A stretch of 35,930 nt of DNA from Dehalococcoidia bacterium. GTDB taxonomy: Bacteria; Chloroflexota; Dehalococcoidia; DSTF01; WHTK01. Each line of letters begins with the position of its first letter. The stretch's first letter is position 1. The position numbers were made by a program, and so were the translations under genes. Location: contig DATLYJ010000080.1 in assembly GCA_035574915.1 (NCBI GenBank), positions 1 through 35,930 on the forward strand, read 5' to 3'. Shown here one piece after another: positions 1 through 8,515 of the stretch. The notes beneath the pieces are model-generated. The model had not been told where the DNA came from and ran no database searches. It saw only the letters and a list, made by a program, of their open reading frames with translations.

Positions 1-1464
1 CACGCTCGCCACCTCGCCCTCGAGCGCTCCCGCCAGCTCATGAAGGCGCAGGCAGCGCTCGAAGGCGCCCTCCAGGAGGCGGAGAAGGCGGCGGCCGACG
101 ACTCGAGGGAGCAGGCCGCGGCCGCGCGGCGCGAGGCGGCGGCCCGGTCCCTGCAGGCGGCGGCCGAGGAAGTCTCTGCCGCGCAAGAGGCGCTCGACGC
201 GGCGCGGCGCCTCGACGCCGCTGGCCACGTCCGCGCCGGCCTGAAGCCCGGCGACCCCTGCCCGGTCTGCGGCGGCGTCGTCGGCAAGGACCTGCCTCCC
301 GTACAGGCGCATGTTGCCGAAGCAGAAGGGCGCCTCAAGGCGGCCCGCGACGCCGAGGCCCGCGCGCGGGAGGCCGACAGCCAGGCCCAGGCGGACCTCG
401 CGGCGGAGCAGGCCCGCCGCGAGGCCGCGGCCGCGGACGTGCGGCGGCTCCAGGCCGACCTCGCGTCCGCGCGCCGGGACCTCGAAGCCTCGCTCCCCGC
501 CGGGGTCAAGCCAAACGAACGCGACATCGAAGCAGCGCTGAAGGCCGAGACAGCGAAGGCTGAAGAGCACCGCCGGCTATCTGACCTCGAGTCAGACCTC
601 CGGCGCGAGATCGACGACCTTGCCCCGCGAGTCGCCACCAGCGAGCAAGGCCTTGCCGGACTGCGCGCTCGGGCGGAGACCCTGAGGGCGGAAGCCGAGC
701 AAGCCGGGGAGGAAGCGGACACCGCCAAGGCGCGCCTCACCCGCCTCGCCTCCGAATGGGACTGGCGCCAGGTCTCCGACCTCATCCGGGCAAAGCAATC
801 GCCCGTCGAACAGATCTCGGCTCAGCTGCGCGGCACCAATGCGGAGATCGAGTCGCTCACCGGCCTCCTCGCCTCCCTCGAGGGCCAGGAGCGCCGCCTC
901 GAAGAAGGCATCGAAAGGGCAGCAAAGCTGCGCGAGGAGCAGGAAGAGCTCACCGGCAAGCAGATCCTGCTCAGGGAGCTGGGCCTGCTCCTCCGTGCCG
1001 ACCAGTTCCAGGCCTTCGTCCTCGAGGCGGCGATGGCCGAACTTGCCCGGGCCGCGACGCGGCACCTGGCCCAGATCCACCCCCGCTTCGCGCTCGGCGT
1101 GGAGAAGGACGAGTTCGTGGTCATCGACCACTGGCAGGCGGACCAGGTGCGCGCCGCGAAGACCCTCAGCGGCGGCGAGACCTTCGTCGCCTCGCTGGCG
1201 CTCGCCCTCGCCCTCTCCGAGAGCATCCCGGAGCTGCGCAGCGCCGCCTCGACCTCGCTTGACAGCCTCTTCCTGGACGAAGGCTTCGGCACGCTCGACC
1301 CTGAGTCCCTCGGCGAAGTCATCGAGGCGCTCGAAGGGTTGAGGTCGGAGGAGCGGCTGGTCGGCATTATCACGCACGTGCCCGAGCTGGCGCGGCGGAT
1401 CGAGTGCCGGATCGAGGTGTCGAAGTCGCCCGACGGGAGCCGCGTGACCCTGGTCGGTGTCTGA
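1..1464 (+). CDS. sbcC: SbcC-type DNA exonuclease ATPase subunit, C-terminal part (5' end outside window)
   Basis: SMC/Rad50-like ATPase that works with the SbcD nuclease on DNA ends and hairpins in the cytoplasm. The frame is open from base 1, so the gene starts before the window and the N-terminal Walker A half is missing. Counting from the first in-window ATG (base 40), a zinc-hook CPVC lies at residues 74-77 between long Ala/Glu/Arg-rich coiled-coil arms. The ABC signature LSGGE is near 375, Walker B with D-loop (LFLDEGFGTLD) near 410, and the H-loop His (IITHVPEL) near 445. These are the expected parts of the C-terminal half in the right order. The TGA stop directly abuts the stop of the convergent membrane-protein gene. 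A sbcD gene would be expected just upstream, outside the window. Confidence 0.92.
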   Translation, partial: HARHLALERSRQLMKAQAALEGALQEAEKAAADDSREQAAAARREAAARSLQAAAEEVSAAQEALDAARRLDAAGHVRAGLKPGDPCPVCGGVVGKDLPPVQAHVAEAEGRLKAARDAEARAREADSQAQADLAAEQARREAAAADVRRLQADLASARRDLEASLPAGVKPNERDIEAALKAETAKAEEHRRLSDLESDLRREIDDLAPRVATSEQGLAGLRARAETLRAEAEQAGEEADTAKARLTRLASEWDWRQVSDLIRAKQSPVEQISAQLRGTNAEIESLTGLLASLEGQERRLEEGIERAAKLREEQEELTGKQILLRELGLLLRADQFQAFVLEAAMAELARAATRHLAQIHPRFALGVEKDEFVVIDHWQADQVRAAKTLSGGETFVASLALALALSESIPELRSAASTSLDSLFLDEGFGTLDPESLGEVIEALEGLRSEERLVGIITHVPELARRIECRIEVSKSPDGSRVTLVGV

Positions 1465-1908
1465 CTAGCGGCCGGCCCGGGCGGAGGCGGAGGCGAAGCG
1501 CGTCGCTTCCTCGCGCGTCGTCAGCCCGGCCCAGACCAGCGTCAGCCAGAGGCCGGCCGCGGCGAGGTACGCCAGCATGGCCACCAGGATCGACGGCTCG
1601 AATGCGCCCGAGGACCCGACCTTGCTGGCCGCGAGGATTCCTTCGAACGGGGCCGCTAGAGGTGCGGAAATGTCGTAGACCAGGGCGACGAAGCCGTTCG
1701 CCGTGTTCGCCGCCGCCAGGAGGAAGCCCAGCCTGAATGCCAGGACGGCCTCGATGAAGACAAGCGCTACGACAGTCCAGGCCGCCGCAATCCGGAACCA
1801 GTCCGGGCCCTCCCGTCCGCCGCCCCAGCGCCGCCAGCCCGGTGCGTCCGTGAGCGCCGGGCCATCCGCCGTACCGTTCATCTCTCGCCGCGCGCTCTCC
1901 GTCGTCAC
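1465..1908 (-). CDS. YggT-like small integral membrane protein (copy 1)
   Basis: Predicted 147-residue membrane protein with helices at about residues 40-66 and 105-129. The loop between them reads ALVYDISAPLAAPFEG, followed by a FEPSILVAMLAY helix start, which resembles the YggT family pattern of a proline-containing loop before the second helix. I chose the GTG at 1908 because GGAGAGG lies five bases upstream; an ATG start further upstream at 1983 has no such site. It is tail-to-tail with sbcC with zero intergenic bases. The next gene upstream on the same strand (1993-2409) has the same architecture, so the two look like tandem paralogues. The function of the family is poorly known; the family call is by motif impression only. 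Confidence 0.65.
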   Translation of the reverse strand: MTTESARREMNGTADGPALTDAPGWRRWGGGREGPDWFRIAAAWTVVALVFIEAVLAFRLGFLLAAANTANGFVALVYDISAPLAAPFEGILAASKVGSSGAFEPSILVAMLAYLAAAGLWLTLVWAGLTTREEATRFASASARAGR

Positions 1909-1992
1909 CGCTGCCTCTCCGGCACCAAAGATAGGAGCAGCGCCGTTACAGCGCGCACCACAACGGTCGCCGCGCCATAACAAGGCTGTGCG

Positions 1993-2409
1993 CTAATTGG
2001 GGGAAGACCCCGCCACGCTGCGCCGCAGCAGGGTACGGCGCGCCATGCGCAGAAGCACCAGCGCGACGACCAGGAGCAAGCCCGCGACGAAGTACACCTC
2101 CAGCGCCAGGAGGGTGGCCAGCTCGAGCAGGCCATGGTCGCGCACCGGCGCCGTCGTTTCCGCGTCTCGGAACGGGTCTATGAAGGCCGAGCTGAGGTCG
2201 TACAGCGCGCCGAGAAGGGGCGCCGTAACGTCATTCCCCGAGAACTGGGCCCAGAGACGGAGGCCGAGCAGCCCTTCCACGGCCCCGAACGCAACCCCGA
2301 GCATGAACAAGTGCGCCCGGAAGCCCGGCAGCGGGACGCGCGTCAGGCGCGGACGGCGCCCGGAGGTAAGCGAGCGTCTGCGGCGCATCGAAGGCGAGAT
2401 TGCGGCCAT
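1993..2409 (-). CDS. YggT-like small integral membrane protein (copy 2)
   Basis: A 138-residue protein with a basic N-terminal tail (residues 1-30), a membrane helix at about 33-56, a loop GALYDLSSAFIDPF at about 67-80, and a second helix at about 94-120 with a basic C-terminus. The loop aligns with ALVYDISAPLAAPF of the downstream copy, so the two genes are probably an old tandem duplication. The ATG is supported by GGGAGGG five bases upstream. There are 84 bases to the next gene in the same direction, which allows co-transcription. The upstream 250 bases (2410-2659) separate it from a divergent gene; I see no clear promoter hexamers there. Function unknown. Confidence 0.65.
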   Translation of the reverse strand: MAAISPSMRRRRSLTSGRRPRLTRVPLPGFRAHLFMLGVAFGAVEGLLGLRLWAQFSGNDVTAPLLGALYDLSSAFIDPFRDAETTAPVRDHGLLELATLLALEVYFVAGLLLVVALVLLRMARRTLLRRSVAGSSPN

Positions 2410-2659
2410 CCGGCCCTCCCAGGTAACCCGCGGAGCCCGCCGGTCGTCGCCGCCGCTCGGGTCGGGTCGCGGCGGGCTCTACACGGGACGAGGCCAGCGT
2501 AGGACCCGGCGGCCGGCGCCCGAATCACAGCCAGGGCTCCTCGCATTTAGACCCCATGCCGTGCCCGAAAGGTAGAGGCCGCTGTAACGGCGAGACCGGC
2601 GCGCTAACCGCGACGTTATGGCGCCTGACTTACAGTTCGTCCGGAGAAAGGAGGCAATC

Positions 2660-3079
2660 ATGAACGCCTTCAACCGGGCATTCGCCGCCCTGATCGCGCT
2701 GCTCTGGATTGCCGCCTCGGCAGGCGTCCTCTATCTGATGTGGGAGCCCGCGCGCGCCGTCGACATCAGCAACCGTTATCTTGACTTCGCCTTCGACATC
2801 ACTGTCAGCGGCTCCGACCGCATTCTCGCGACGCTCATCGCCGCGGGCGCCATCATCCTCGGTCTCGCGCTGCTCGCGGCCCAGTCGCTGCCGGGACGCC
2901 GGGCGCCGCGCGCCGTCCCTCCGGACAGCGACGCCCGCTTCCGCGAGCTCAGGGACCGCCTCGACAGCCTGCAGCGTCGGGTCGATGCCGGCGAGGCGGG
3001 CCGGCGGCCCGTATCCCCCCAGGAGCCGGCGCCGTCCTCGCCCGGCGAGCCGCGCCGCTGGGGCATCCTCAGGCGCTAA
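2660..3079 (+). CDS. small two-helix membrane protein with cytoplasmic coiled-coil tail
   Basis: A 139-residue protein of unknown function. The start at 2660 is chosen for the AGGAGG six bases upstream; the longer version starting at 2618 has no ribosome site. Residues about 8-27 and 56-76 form two hydrophobic helices. A DITVSGSD segment lies between them, and a tail with FRELRDRLDSLQRRV forms a short amphipathic coil before a Pro-rich end. The two-helix plus charged-tail layout resembles AmaP-like (Asp23-anchor) or other small envelope proteins, but no specific motif settles this. Its TAA overlaps the convergent aroA stop by four bases, so both genes end in the same bases with no room for a separate terminator. 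Confidence 0.7.
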   Translation: MNAFNRAFAALIALLWIAASAGVLYLMWEPARAVDISNRYLDFAFDITVSGSDRILATLIAAGAIILGLALLAAQSLPGRRAPRAVPPDSDARFRELRDRLDSLQRRVDAGEAGRRPVSPQEPAPSSPGEPRRWGILRR

Positions 3080-4377
3080 GGGGCCGCCCGCGCTTCCCCG
3101 CCCAGCAGGCCGAGGTCCCGCCAGAACGAGGGATAGGAGATCTCCACTGCCTCCGCGCCGGCGACCGTAGTCTCCCCCTGAGCCGTCAGGCCGGCCACCG
3201 CCCAGGCCATCGCCAGGCGGTGGTCGCCTTCGCTCTCCAGCAGGGCGCCGGAAAGCCGGCCCCGGCCCTCGATCACCATGCCGTCCGGCCGCTCTTCGGC
3301 CTCCACCCCCATGCGTCGCAGCCCCTCGATGACGGTCGCTATGCGGTCGGACTCCTTGACGCGCAACTCCTCCGCGTCGCGGATGACCGTCCGCCCGTTG
3401 GCGAGCGCCGCAGCCACCGCCAGCACGGGCACTTCGTCCATGGCGCTGAGCACGGTCGGCCCCGAGAGCTCGACGCCAGTGAGCGGGCTGCTCCGCACTC
3501 GAATGTCCGCGACCGGCTCGCCGCCCCAGACGCGCTCCTCCGTCACTTCCACCGCCGCGCCCATGGACCTGAGCGCGTCGATCACGCCGGTCCGGGTCGG
3601 GTTGACGCCGACGGCCGGCAGCGTGATCTCCGCGTCTCGGTGGGCTGCGGCAAGCACCATCCAGAACGCCGCCGCGCTGATGTCTCCCGGGACTCGCAGG
3701 TCAACCGGGTTCAGGCTCTCGGCCGGGCTCACATGGATCGTGGTGCCGTCGGCCATGACGTGCGCGCCCATGGCCCGCAGCATGCGCTCGGTGTGGTCGC
3801 GCGAAGTCATTGGCTCGATGATCGTGCTGGCAGAGTCCGCATAGAGCGCGGCGAGGATCAGGGAAGACTTCACCTGCGCGCTTGCCACCGGCGTGCGATA
3901 GGTGCAGCCGAACAGTCCGCCGCCGAGGATGGCGATCGGCGCGTAGTCTCGGTCGCGGGCGAGGCAGGTCGCGCCCATCGCTCGCAGTGGCTCCAGGACG
4001 CGCCCCATCGGACGGCGGCGCAGCGACTCATCGCCCGTGAGCACGGAGAAGAATGGCTGGCCCGCCAGCAGGCCCGCGAGCAGGCGCATCGTGGTCCCGG
4101 AATTGCCGGAATCGAGCACGTTAGCCGGCTCTCGCAGCCCACGCAGCCCCACCCCCTTCACCCGTAGCGTGCCGGCTTCGTCCAGCAGCAGCTCGGCCCC
4201 GAGCGCGCGCATGCACTCCACGGTGGAGAGGCAGTCTTCACCCTGCAGGAAGTTGCGTATTTCCGCCGTGCCGTCCGCGATCGAGTTGAAAATGGCGGCG
4301 CGGTGCGAGATCGACTTGTCGCCCGGGACGTTGATGACCCCGCGGATGCGGCGCGCGGGCGAGACGACGACCTCCAC
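3076..4377 (-). CDS. aroA: 3-phosphoshikimate 1-carboxyvinyltransferase (EPSP synthase)
   Basis: Sixth step of the shikimate pathway: joins shikimate-3-phosphate and phosphoenolpyruvate to EPSP in the cytoplasm. The 433 residues match the usual length. Visible motifs are PGDKSISHR (18-26), DSGNSGTTMRLLAG (from residue 89), RDHTERM mid-protein, DEVPVLAVAAA and RVKESDRI in the second half, and GDHRLAMAWAVAGL near the end. The start is a GTG with an AGGA sequence about nine bases upstream. It follows tyrA by 19 bases, so the two aromatic genes are almost surely one transcript, together with the HD and S2P genes upstream. Its stop overlaps the convergent gene by four bases. Confidence 0.97.
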   Translation of the reverse strand: MEVVVSPARRIRGVINVPGDKSISHRAAIFNSIADGTAEIRNFLQGEDCLSTVECMRALGAELLLDEAGTLRVKGVGLRGLREPANVLDSGNSGTTMRLLAGLLAGQPFFSVLTGDESLRRRPMGRVLEPLRAMGATCLARDRDYAPIAILGGGLFGCTYRTPVASAQVKSSLILAALYADSASTIIEPMTSRDHTERMLRAMGAHVMADGTTIHVSPAESLNPVDLRVPGDISAAAFWMVLAAAHRDAEITLPAVGVNPTRTGVIDALRSMGAAVEVTEERVWGGEPVADIRVRSSPLTGVELSGPTVLSAMDEVPVLAVAAALANGRTVIRDAEELRVKESDRIATVIEGLRRMGVEAEERPDGMVIEGRGRLSGALLESEGDHRLAMAWAVAGLTAQGETTVAGAEAVEISYPSFWRDLGLLGGEARAAP

Positions 4378-4396
4378 TGGCTGCGGTCCTGTCCGG

Positions 4397-5428
4397 CTAC
4401 TCGCGGCGGCGCCGCAGGCGCTCGGCCCGCTCCCGCTCTCGCTCGCGCGTCTCGAGCGACTTGGTCAGCTCGCGCGCTCGTTCCGCCCACATGCTGCCGG
4501 CAAGCAGGTTCATGAACGACTGGCTCGGCGACGGCAGGTCGTCCGGGAGGCCGGGCCTCTCGCGCTCGGGCGGGCTTACCAGGAAGTTCTCGCGCTCAAG
4601 CTGCGCCTCCGCCAGGGCGCGGAACAGGGCCTCGTCGTCTTCGCCCGCGATCAGGTCCTTCAGCCGCAGCAGCTCGTCGATGTAGCGGTCGATCCAGTGG
4701 CTGATGTTCTGCTTGTTGGTGAGGCAGATGTCATGCGCCATCTCCGGCTCTCCCGAAGCCAGGCGCGTCAGGTCCTTGAAGGCCGGCCCGGCCATGCCGG
4801 CCAGCTCCGGCCAGGCTGTCGAGCCTCGGGCGAGGCCGAAGAGCGCTACGGAGGCCACCAGCGGCACGTGGCTGATGGCAGCGGCGTAGGCGTCGTGCTC
4901 ATCGGCGTCGAGGAACATGGGCCGCGCGCCCAGCGTCTCGGCCAGCCCGATGACAGCGTTTACGGCGCCAGGACCGGCGTCCACGGCCGGGACGATCACA
5001 TAAGGGCGGTCCCGGAAGAGGCCCGGCTCCGCGGCCTGCGGTCCGGACTGCTCCTTGCCCGCCATCGGGTGGCCGCCCACGAAGTGCACTCCGGGCGGCA
5101 GTATCTCTCGCGCCCAGCGCATGACCGCGCCCTTCGTGCTCGCCGTGTCAGTGACGACCGCGCCCTTCTGCAAGTGCGGCGCGATCTCCCGCATGACCTT
5201 CTCGACGGCGATTATCGGCGTGGCGATCACGATTATCGCCGACTCGGCCGCGAGCTGCTCGAGCGACCGCGCCAGCGCGTCCACGGCGCCGTACTTGAGC
5301 GCCCGCCCTTCGACCTCGCGGTCGCGGTCGAAGCCCAGTACTGTCGTGTCGCGCAGCCCGGCGTTCCGGAGCGCCAGCCCTATCGAGCCTCCGATCAGCC
5401 CGAGCCCAATGATGCCGACCTTGCCCAT
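4397..5428 (-). CDS. tyrA: prephenate/arogenate dehydrogenase
   Basis: NAD(P)-dependent oxidative decarboxylation in tyrosine synthesis. The N-terminal Rossmann fold shows GLGLIGGS (8-15), followed by FDRD after the second strand. The family motifs DTASTKG (94-100) and GGHPMAG (118-124) are present. The helical C-terminal domain ends in a very charged Arg/Glu tail (last 30 residues, ETRERERERAERLRRRRE). There is no chorismate mutase or ACT domain, so it is a single-function enzyme. The ATG has GAGGGAG upstream. It sits 21 bases after the HD gene and 19 before aroA. Whether the substrate is prephenate or arogenate cannot be read from the sequence. Confidence 0.93.
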   Translation of the reverse strand: MGKVGIIGLGLIGGSIGLALRNAGLRDTTVLGFDRDREVEGRALKYGAVDALARSLEQLAAESAIIVIATPIIAVEKVMREIAPHLQKGAVVTDTASTKGAVMRWAREILPPGVHFVGGHPMAGKEQSGPQAAEPGLFRDRPYVIVPAVDAGPGAVNAVIGLAETLGARPMFLDADEHDAYAAAISHVPLVASVALFGLARGSTAWPELAGMAGPAFKDLTRLASGEPEMAHDICLTNKQNISHWIDRYIDELLRLKDLIAGEDDEALFRALAEAQLERENFLVSPPERERPGLPDDLPSPSQSFMNLLAGSMWAERARELTKSLETRERERERAERLRRRRE

Positions 5429-5449
5429 TGCTCCCTCGCCTTCCCCCGC

Positions 5450-5965
5450 CTAGGACCGGTCGTCCGCGGCGCGAAGCACAGCTATTTTATCGTGCTCGTG
5501 TTCGGGCACACTACCGCTTATGTAACGTACCGTCGCCTCGCTCGACCCCGCCCTGGCTGCCAGCGCCGCCCCGAGGCTGGCGTGATGCACCAGCCGGTAG
5601 GCCGCGGCAGCGGCCGCGCGAGCTCGAGGCGCGCCCGAGGGTTCGGCGCCACGCGCCAGCAACCTCACCAGCCACGGTGCGGCCACGTAGGCCACGCGAA
5701 GCCATAGCGGCACGCGGCCCTTGCCGCAGTCGTGCAGGAGGCCCGCCGCCAGGAGGTCGCGGTCGGCGTGGTGGTCGCGCAGCAGGTGCTCCATCACGCG
5801 GATGCCGTGACGCTGGTCGCGCACCTCCATCGACTCGAACAGCGCCAGCTCGCCCTCGTTGAGGACGCTGCGCACGAGATCTCCGTGATGCTCCTCGAAC
5901 CTGGGGAAGAGGGCGAGGAGAAATTGCCGCGCGCGGTAGGCGGTCCTAGCCAAGAGCACGCGCAT
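5450..5965 (-). CDS. HD-domain protein (putative metal-dependent phosphohydrolase)
   Basis: A 171-residue protein with an HD-type core: His at 53 (RHGIRVMEH) and the HD pair at 78-79 in LLHDCGKG. This is the metal-binding arrangement of small HD hydrolases acting on nucleotides or phospho-compounds. A hydrophobic stretch (WLRVAYVAAPWLVRLLA) follows, then an Ala-rich region with VHHAS, which may supply another metal ligand. The ATG lies 20 bases inside the upstream S2P protease gene, indicating translational coupling, and tyrA follows after 21 bases. Substrate unknown. An HD protein of this size next to tyrA does not point to a clear pathway role. Confidence 0.75.
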   Translation of the reverse strand: MRVLLARTAYRARQFLLALFPRFEEHHGDLVRSVLNEGELALFESMEVRDQRHGIRVMEHLLRDHHADRDLLAAGLLHDCGKGRVPLWLRVAYVAAPWLVRLLARGAEPSGAPRARAAAAAAYRLVHHASLGAALAARAGSSEATVRYISGSVPEHEHDKIAVLRAADDRS

Positions 5966-6668
5966 CGCCCCCCGAGAAGAGCTCCGTGAGGCCGTTGATG
6001 AGCGGAGACATGACCTCGTGCAGGACGCTCACCTGGCCTCGAGAGACGAAGGGCAGGATGAGGAGCAGCATCAGGATCGCCGGCCCGTACGGCTCGAGTC
6101 GGGCCAGCGAGCGCCCGAGGTCCCTCGGCAGCAGGCCGACGGCCACCGCGAAGCCGTCCAGCGGCGCAATTGGCAGGAGGTTGAAGACGGCCAGGATGAC
6201 GTTGAAGATGACCAGCGAAGTCAGGAACAGTCCCGCGTAGTCGGCAGTTTCCCAGCCGCTGGTGCGCACGATTAGGAAGGGGCTGCGCCACGGCGCCAGG
6301 TCAAGGTTTATCGGGATCGACGCGACTGCCGCCAGCAGCAGGTTCGATAGCGGGCCGGCGGCCGCCACCATGGCCCGGCCCGCCTCCGGGCCGTTACGCA
6401 GGCGGTTCGGGTTCACCATCACGGGCTTGCCCCAGCCAAACCCCACCAGCAGCATGAAGAAGGTGCCGACTGGCTCCAGGTGGCGCAAGGGGTTCAGCGA
6501 GATGCGCCCCATGGCCCGCGGCGTCCGGTCGCCCAGCCGGTCGGCCACCACCGCGTGACAGCATTCGTGGAAGGATATGCCCGCCACCAGCGCGACGAGC
6601 ACGGCGCCGAAGAAGGTCAGGAAGAGGAGAAGGCCCTCGCTTAGGAGGTCGGAGTAGGTTACGAGCAA
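5946..6668 (-). CDS. site-2 protease family (M50) membrane metalloprotease
   Basis: Integral membrane zinc protease of the S2P/SpoIVFB type. The active-site motif is HECCH at residues 34-38 (HExxH form) inside the first hydrophobic helix. NLLPIAPLDG at 163-172 supplies the third metal ligand, as in family members reading NxxPxxxLDG. Several other hydrophobic segments are present (about 14-33, 66-80, 100-120, 145-165 and the C-terminal part). At 240 residues it is the compact form with no PDZ or CBS domain. The start is a TTG with GAGG eight bases upstream. It heads the minus-strand run to aroA and is divergent from rex. The two cysteines inside HECCH are unusual but compatible with catalysis. 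Confidence 0.88.
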   Translation of the reverse strand: MLVTYSDLLSEGLLLFLTFFGAVLVALVAGISFHECCHAVVADRLGDRTPRAMGRISLNPLRHLEPVGTFFMLLVGFGWGKPVMVNPNRLRNGPEAGRAMVAAAGPLSNLLLAAVASIPINLDLAPWRSPFLIVRTSGWETADYAGLFLTSLVIFNVILAVFNLLPIAPLDGFAVAVGLLPRDLGRSLARLEPYGPAILMLLLILPFVSRGQVSVLHEVMSPLINGLTELFSGGDARALG

Positions 6669-6807
6669 GGGCAGCGCCTCAAATCGAATTCACTATAGCA
6701 CTCAGCCCTCTCCATCAGGGCGCGGCCCAACTTTGCGGATAGAGGCGGTGCATAGGCGCGTTCTCGACCAAGTGAATCCATCGTTCAGTTTGTCGTATCG
6801 GCTTCCC

Positions 6808-6836
6808 TTGACCCTTACGGGGACTGTACCTAGAGT
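6808..6836 (+). promoter_or_regulatory. predicted sigma-70-type promoter of rex
   Basis: TTGACC at 6808-6813, a 17-base spacer, then TAGAGT at 6831-6836. These match five of six and four of six consensus positions at optimal spacing. Transcription would begin near 6843, giving a leader of about 24 bases before the rex GTG. Confidence 0.5.
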
Positions 6837-6855
6837 TGTGCCAAGCTTCGCAGAC
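6836..6855. promoter_or_regulatory. imperfect inverted repeat over the rex start site (possible Rex operator)
   Basis: TTGTGCC, a central AAGCTT, then CGCAGAC. The six central bases and four of the seven flanking pairs are symmetric. The left arm starts with TTGTG, as in known Rex operators (TTGTGA-type arms); the right arm is a poor CACAA match. It overlaps the end of the -10 and the predicted start site, where a repressor would block transcription, so autoregulation is plausible. Confidence 0.3.
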
Positions 6856-6866
6856 TTGGGAAGAAT

Positions 6867-7502
6867 GTGCCAATAGACATCCCCGCCGTCGTAATCGACC
6901 GGCTGCCCGTCTACGCCAGGGCGCTGACCTCTCTCGAAGAACAAGGCCGTGATGTGGTCAGCTCCCAGGAACTGGGGACTATGCTGGGCGTGACCCCCGC
7001 CCAGATCCGCAAGGACCTCAGCTACTTCGGGCGCTTCGGCAAGCAGGGCCGCGGCTACAACGTCCGCCGCCTTGCCCAGGAATTGCGCCAGATCCTCGGG
7101 CTGGACCGCCAGTGGTCCATGGTCCTGGTCGGCGTCGGCCACCTCGGCATGGCCATCCTCTCGTACGACGGCTTCCAACCCCAGGGCTTCATCATCGTCG
7201 ACGCCTTCGACGCAGACCCCGCCATCATCGGCACCAGGGTCGGCGGCCTCACCGTGCGCGATGTGGCCGAGTTGCCCGAGTACCTCAAACGCCGCCACGT
7301 GGACATTGGCATCGTAGCGACGCCTGCCGCCGCTGCCGCCACGATCATCGAAACGCTGGTCAATGGCGGCGTCCGTTCGATCCTGAACTACGCCCCCGTG
7401 GCGATGCACGTCCCCGAGTCCGTGCAGATCAAGAACATCGACCCCGTGCTTGCCCTGCAGAGCATGACCTTCTACCTGAAGGCCGGCGTCCCCGCCAAGT
7501 AA
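6867..7502 (+). CDS. rex: redox-sensing transcriptional repressor Rex
   Basis: Dimeric repressor that senses the NADH/NAD+ ratio and controls fermentation and respiration genes. Residues 1-78 form the winged-helix DNA-binding domain with the highly conserved stretch RKDLSYFGRFGKQGRGY (48-64). Residues from about 84 form the NAD-binding Rossmann domain with GVGHLG (89-94) and a D-F-D after the second strand. NYAPV follows later, and SMTFYL near the end belongs to the C-terminal domain-swapped helix. Length 211 is typical. The start is the GTG at 6867; a nearby ATG at 6865 is out of frame and hits a stop at once. Promoter and candidate operator lie just upstream. Confidence 0.97.
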   Translation: MPIDIPAVVIDRLPVYARALTSLEEQGRDVVSSQELGTMLGVTPAQIRKDLSYFGRFGKQGRGYNVRRLAQELRQILGLDRQWSMVLVGVGHLGMAILSYDGFQPQGFIIVDAFDADPAIIGTRVGGLTVRDVAELPEYLKRRHVDIGIVATPAAAAATIIETLVNGGVRSILNYAPVAMHVPESVQIKNIDPVLALQSMTFYLKAGVPAK

Positions 7503-7515
7503 GGTCTCGACTGGC

Positions 7516-8487
7516 CTATCCGAGGAGCTCCCTGGCCCGCTTCGCCAGTAAGCGCTCGGCGCCCTCGCACATCCACTCCACCACCTCGGCGGCCGGTCGC
7601 ACGGCCGGGACCATCCCGGCAGACTGGCCGTAGAGCACGGCGCGGACTTCAGGGTCTGCCCGCCGTTCGCCTTCGAGCAACCGCTGCCGTATCTCCTCCC
7701 GCCGCTCCCGGACCTCCTGCTCGCGGCCCTCCCACTCGCGCGTGAAGGCGTTACGCCGGACCCTCTCGCCTATGCCGGGAGGCCACGGGGCGCCGCTCAG
7801 GATGTCATAGACCTGCGTATGCACGGTGTCCTGGCCGTCACTCCTGACGACCAGCTCCTTGTAGAAGTCCGGCACTTCCAGGCACTCCGGCGTGGCCAGG
7901 AACGGCGTGCCGGCCATTGCTCCCTCCGCGCCGGCTGCCAGGACCGCGGCAAGGGCCCTCGGGCTGCCGATGCCGCCCGCTGCCAGCACTGCCGCCTCGC
8001 CCGCCATGTCCAGCGCCATCGACAGCAGCGGCAGCGTCATCATGTAGCCGCTGTGGCCGCCCGCCTCGTTGCCCTGCACCACGATCGCGTCCGCGCCCAG
8101 GTCGACCGCCTGGCGCACGCCCTCCAGAGTCTGGACCTGCAGCAACACGCGCCTTCCCGCCGCCTGTGCCCGCCTCACCCACTCCGAGGGGTCGCCGAAG
8201 GAGAAGATCAAGACAGGCACGTCCTCCTCCAGGCACACCCGGAACGTCTCCTCCCGCAGGAACGCCGAGATGAAACCGACGCCGAAGTCAGCGCTGGTAC
8301 GCGACCGCGCGAGGCGCGCCTGCGCCCGGACCCACTCGGGCCCTTCGCGGTTGATGCCGCCGAAGGTCCCCAGGCCCCCGGCGTTCGAGACCGCAGCGGC
8401 GAGGGCGCCGCCGCTGTGGTTCGCCATCGGCGCGGACACCAGTGGATAGCGCAGGCCGAAGCGCTCGCTGAACCGTGTCTTCAGCAC
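7516..8487 (-). CDS. nitronate monooxygenase / 2-nitropropane dioxygenase-like flavoprotein
   Basis: FMN-dependent TIM-barrel enzyme of the NMO family, oxidising alkyl nitronates or acting as an enoyl-reductase-like flavoprotein. Diagnostic parts are the N-terminal PLVSAPMAN (15-23), the phosphate/flavin motif GNEAGGHSG (139-147) containing the catalytic His, AAGGIG (169-174), and GAEGAMAGTPFLAT. Length 323 fits. The start is GTG with no strong ribosome site. The gene lies 28 bases after the MaoC-like gene and probably depends on it for transcription. It converges on rex with 13 bases between stops. Real substrate unknown: many genomic members are not true nitronate oxidases. Confidence 0.9.
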   Translation of the reverse strand: MLKTRFSERFGLRYPLVSAPMANHSGGALAAAVSNAGGLGTFGGINREGPEWVRAQARLARSRTSADFGVGFISAFLREETFRVCLEEDVPVLIFSFGDPSEWVRRAQAAGRRVLLQVQTLEGVRQAVDLGADAIVVQGNEAGGHSGYMMTLPLLSMALDMAGEAAVLAAGGIGSPRALAAVLAAGAEGAMAGTPFLATPECLEVPDFYKELVVRSDGQDTVHTQVYDILSGAPWPPGIGERVRRNAFTREWEGREQEVRERREEIRQRLLEGERRADPEVRAVLYGQSAGMVPAVRPAAEVVEWMCEGAERLLAKRARELLG

Positions 8488-8515
8488 GGCCCGCCCGCTG
8501 CCTGAGCCAGCCTGG

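Noticed and set aside
4037-5707. 556-codon plus-strand frame across aroA, tyrA and the HD gene
   Set aside because: It spans three well-identified minus-strand genes; the translation has no family motifs.
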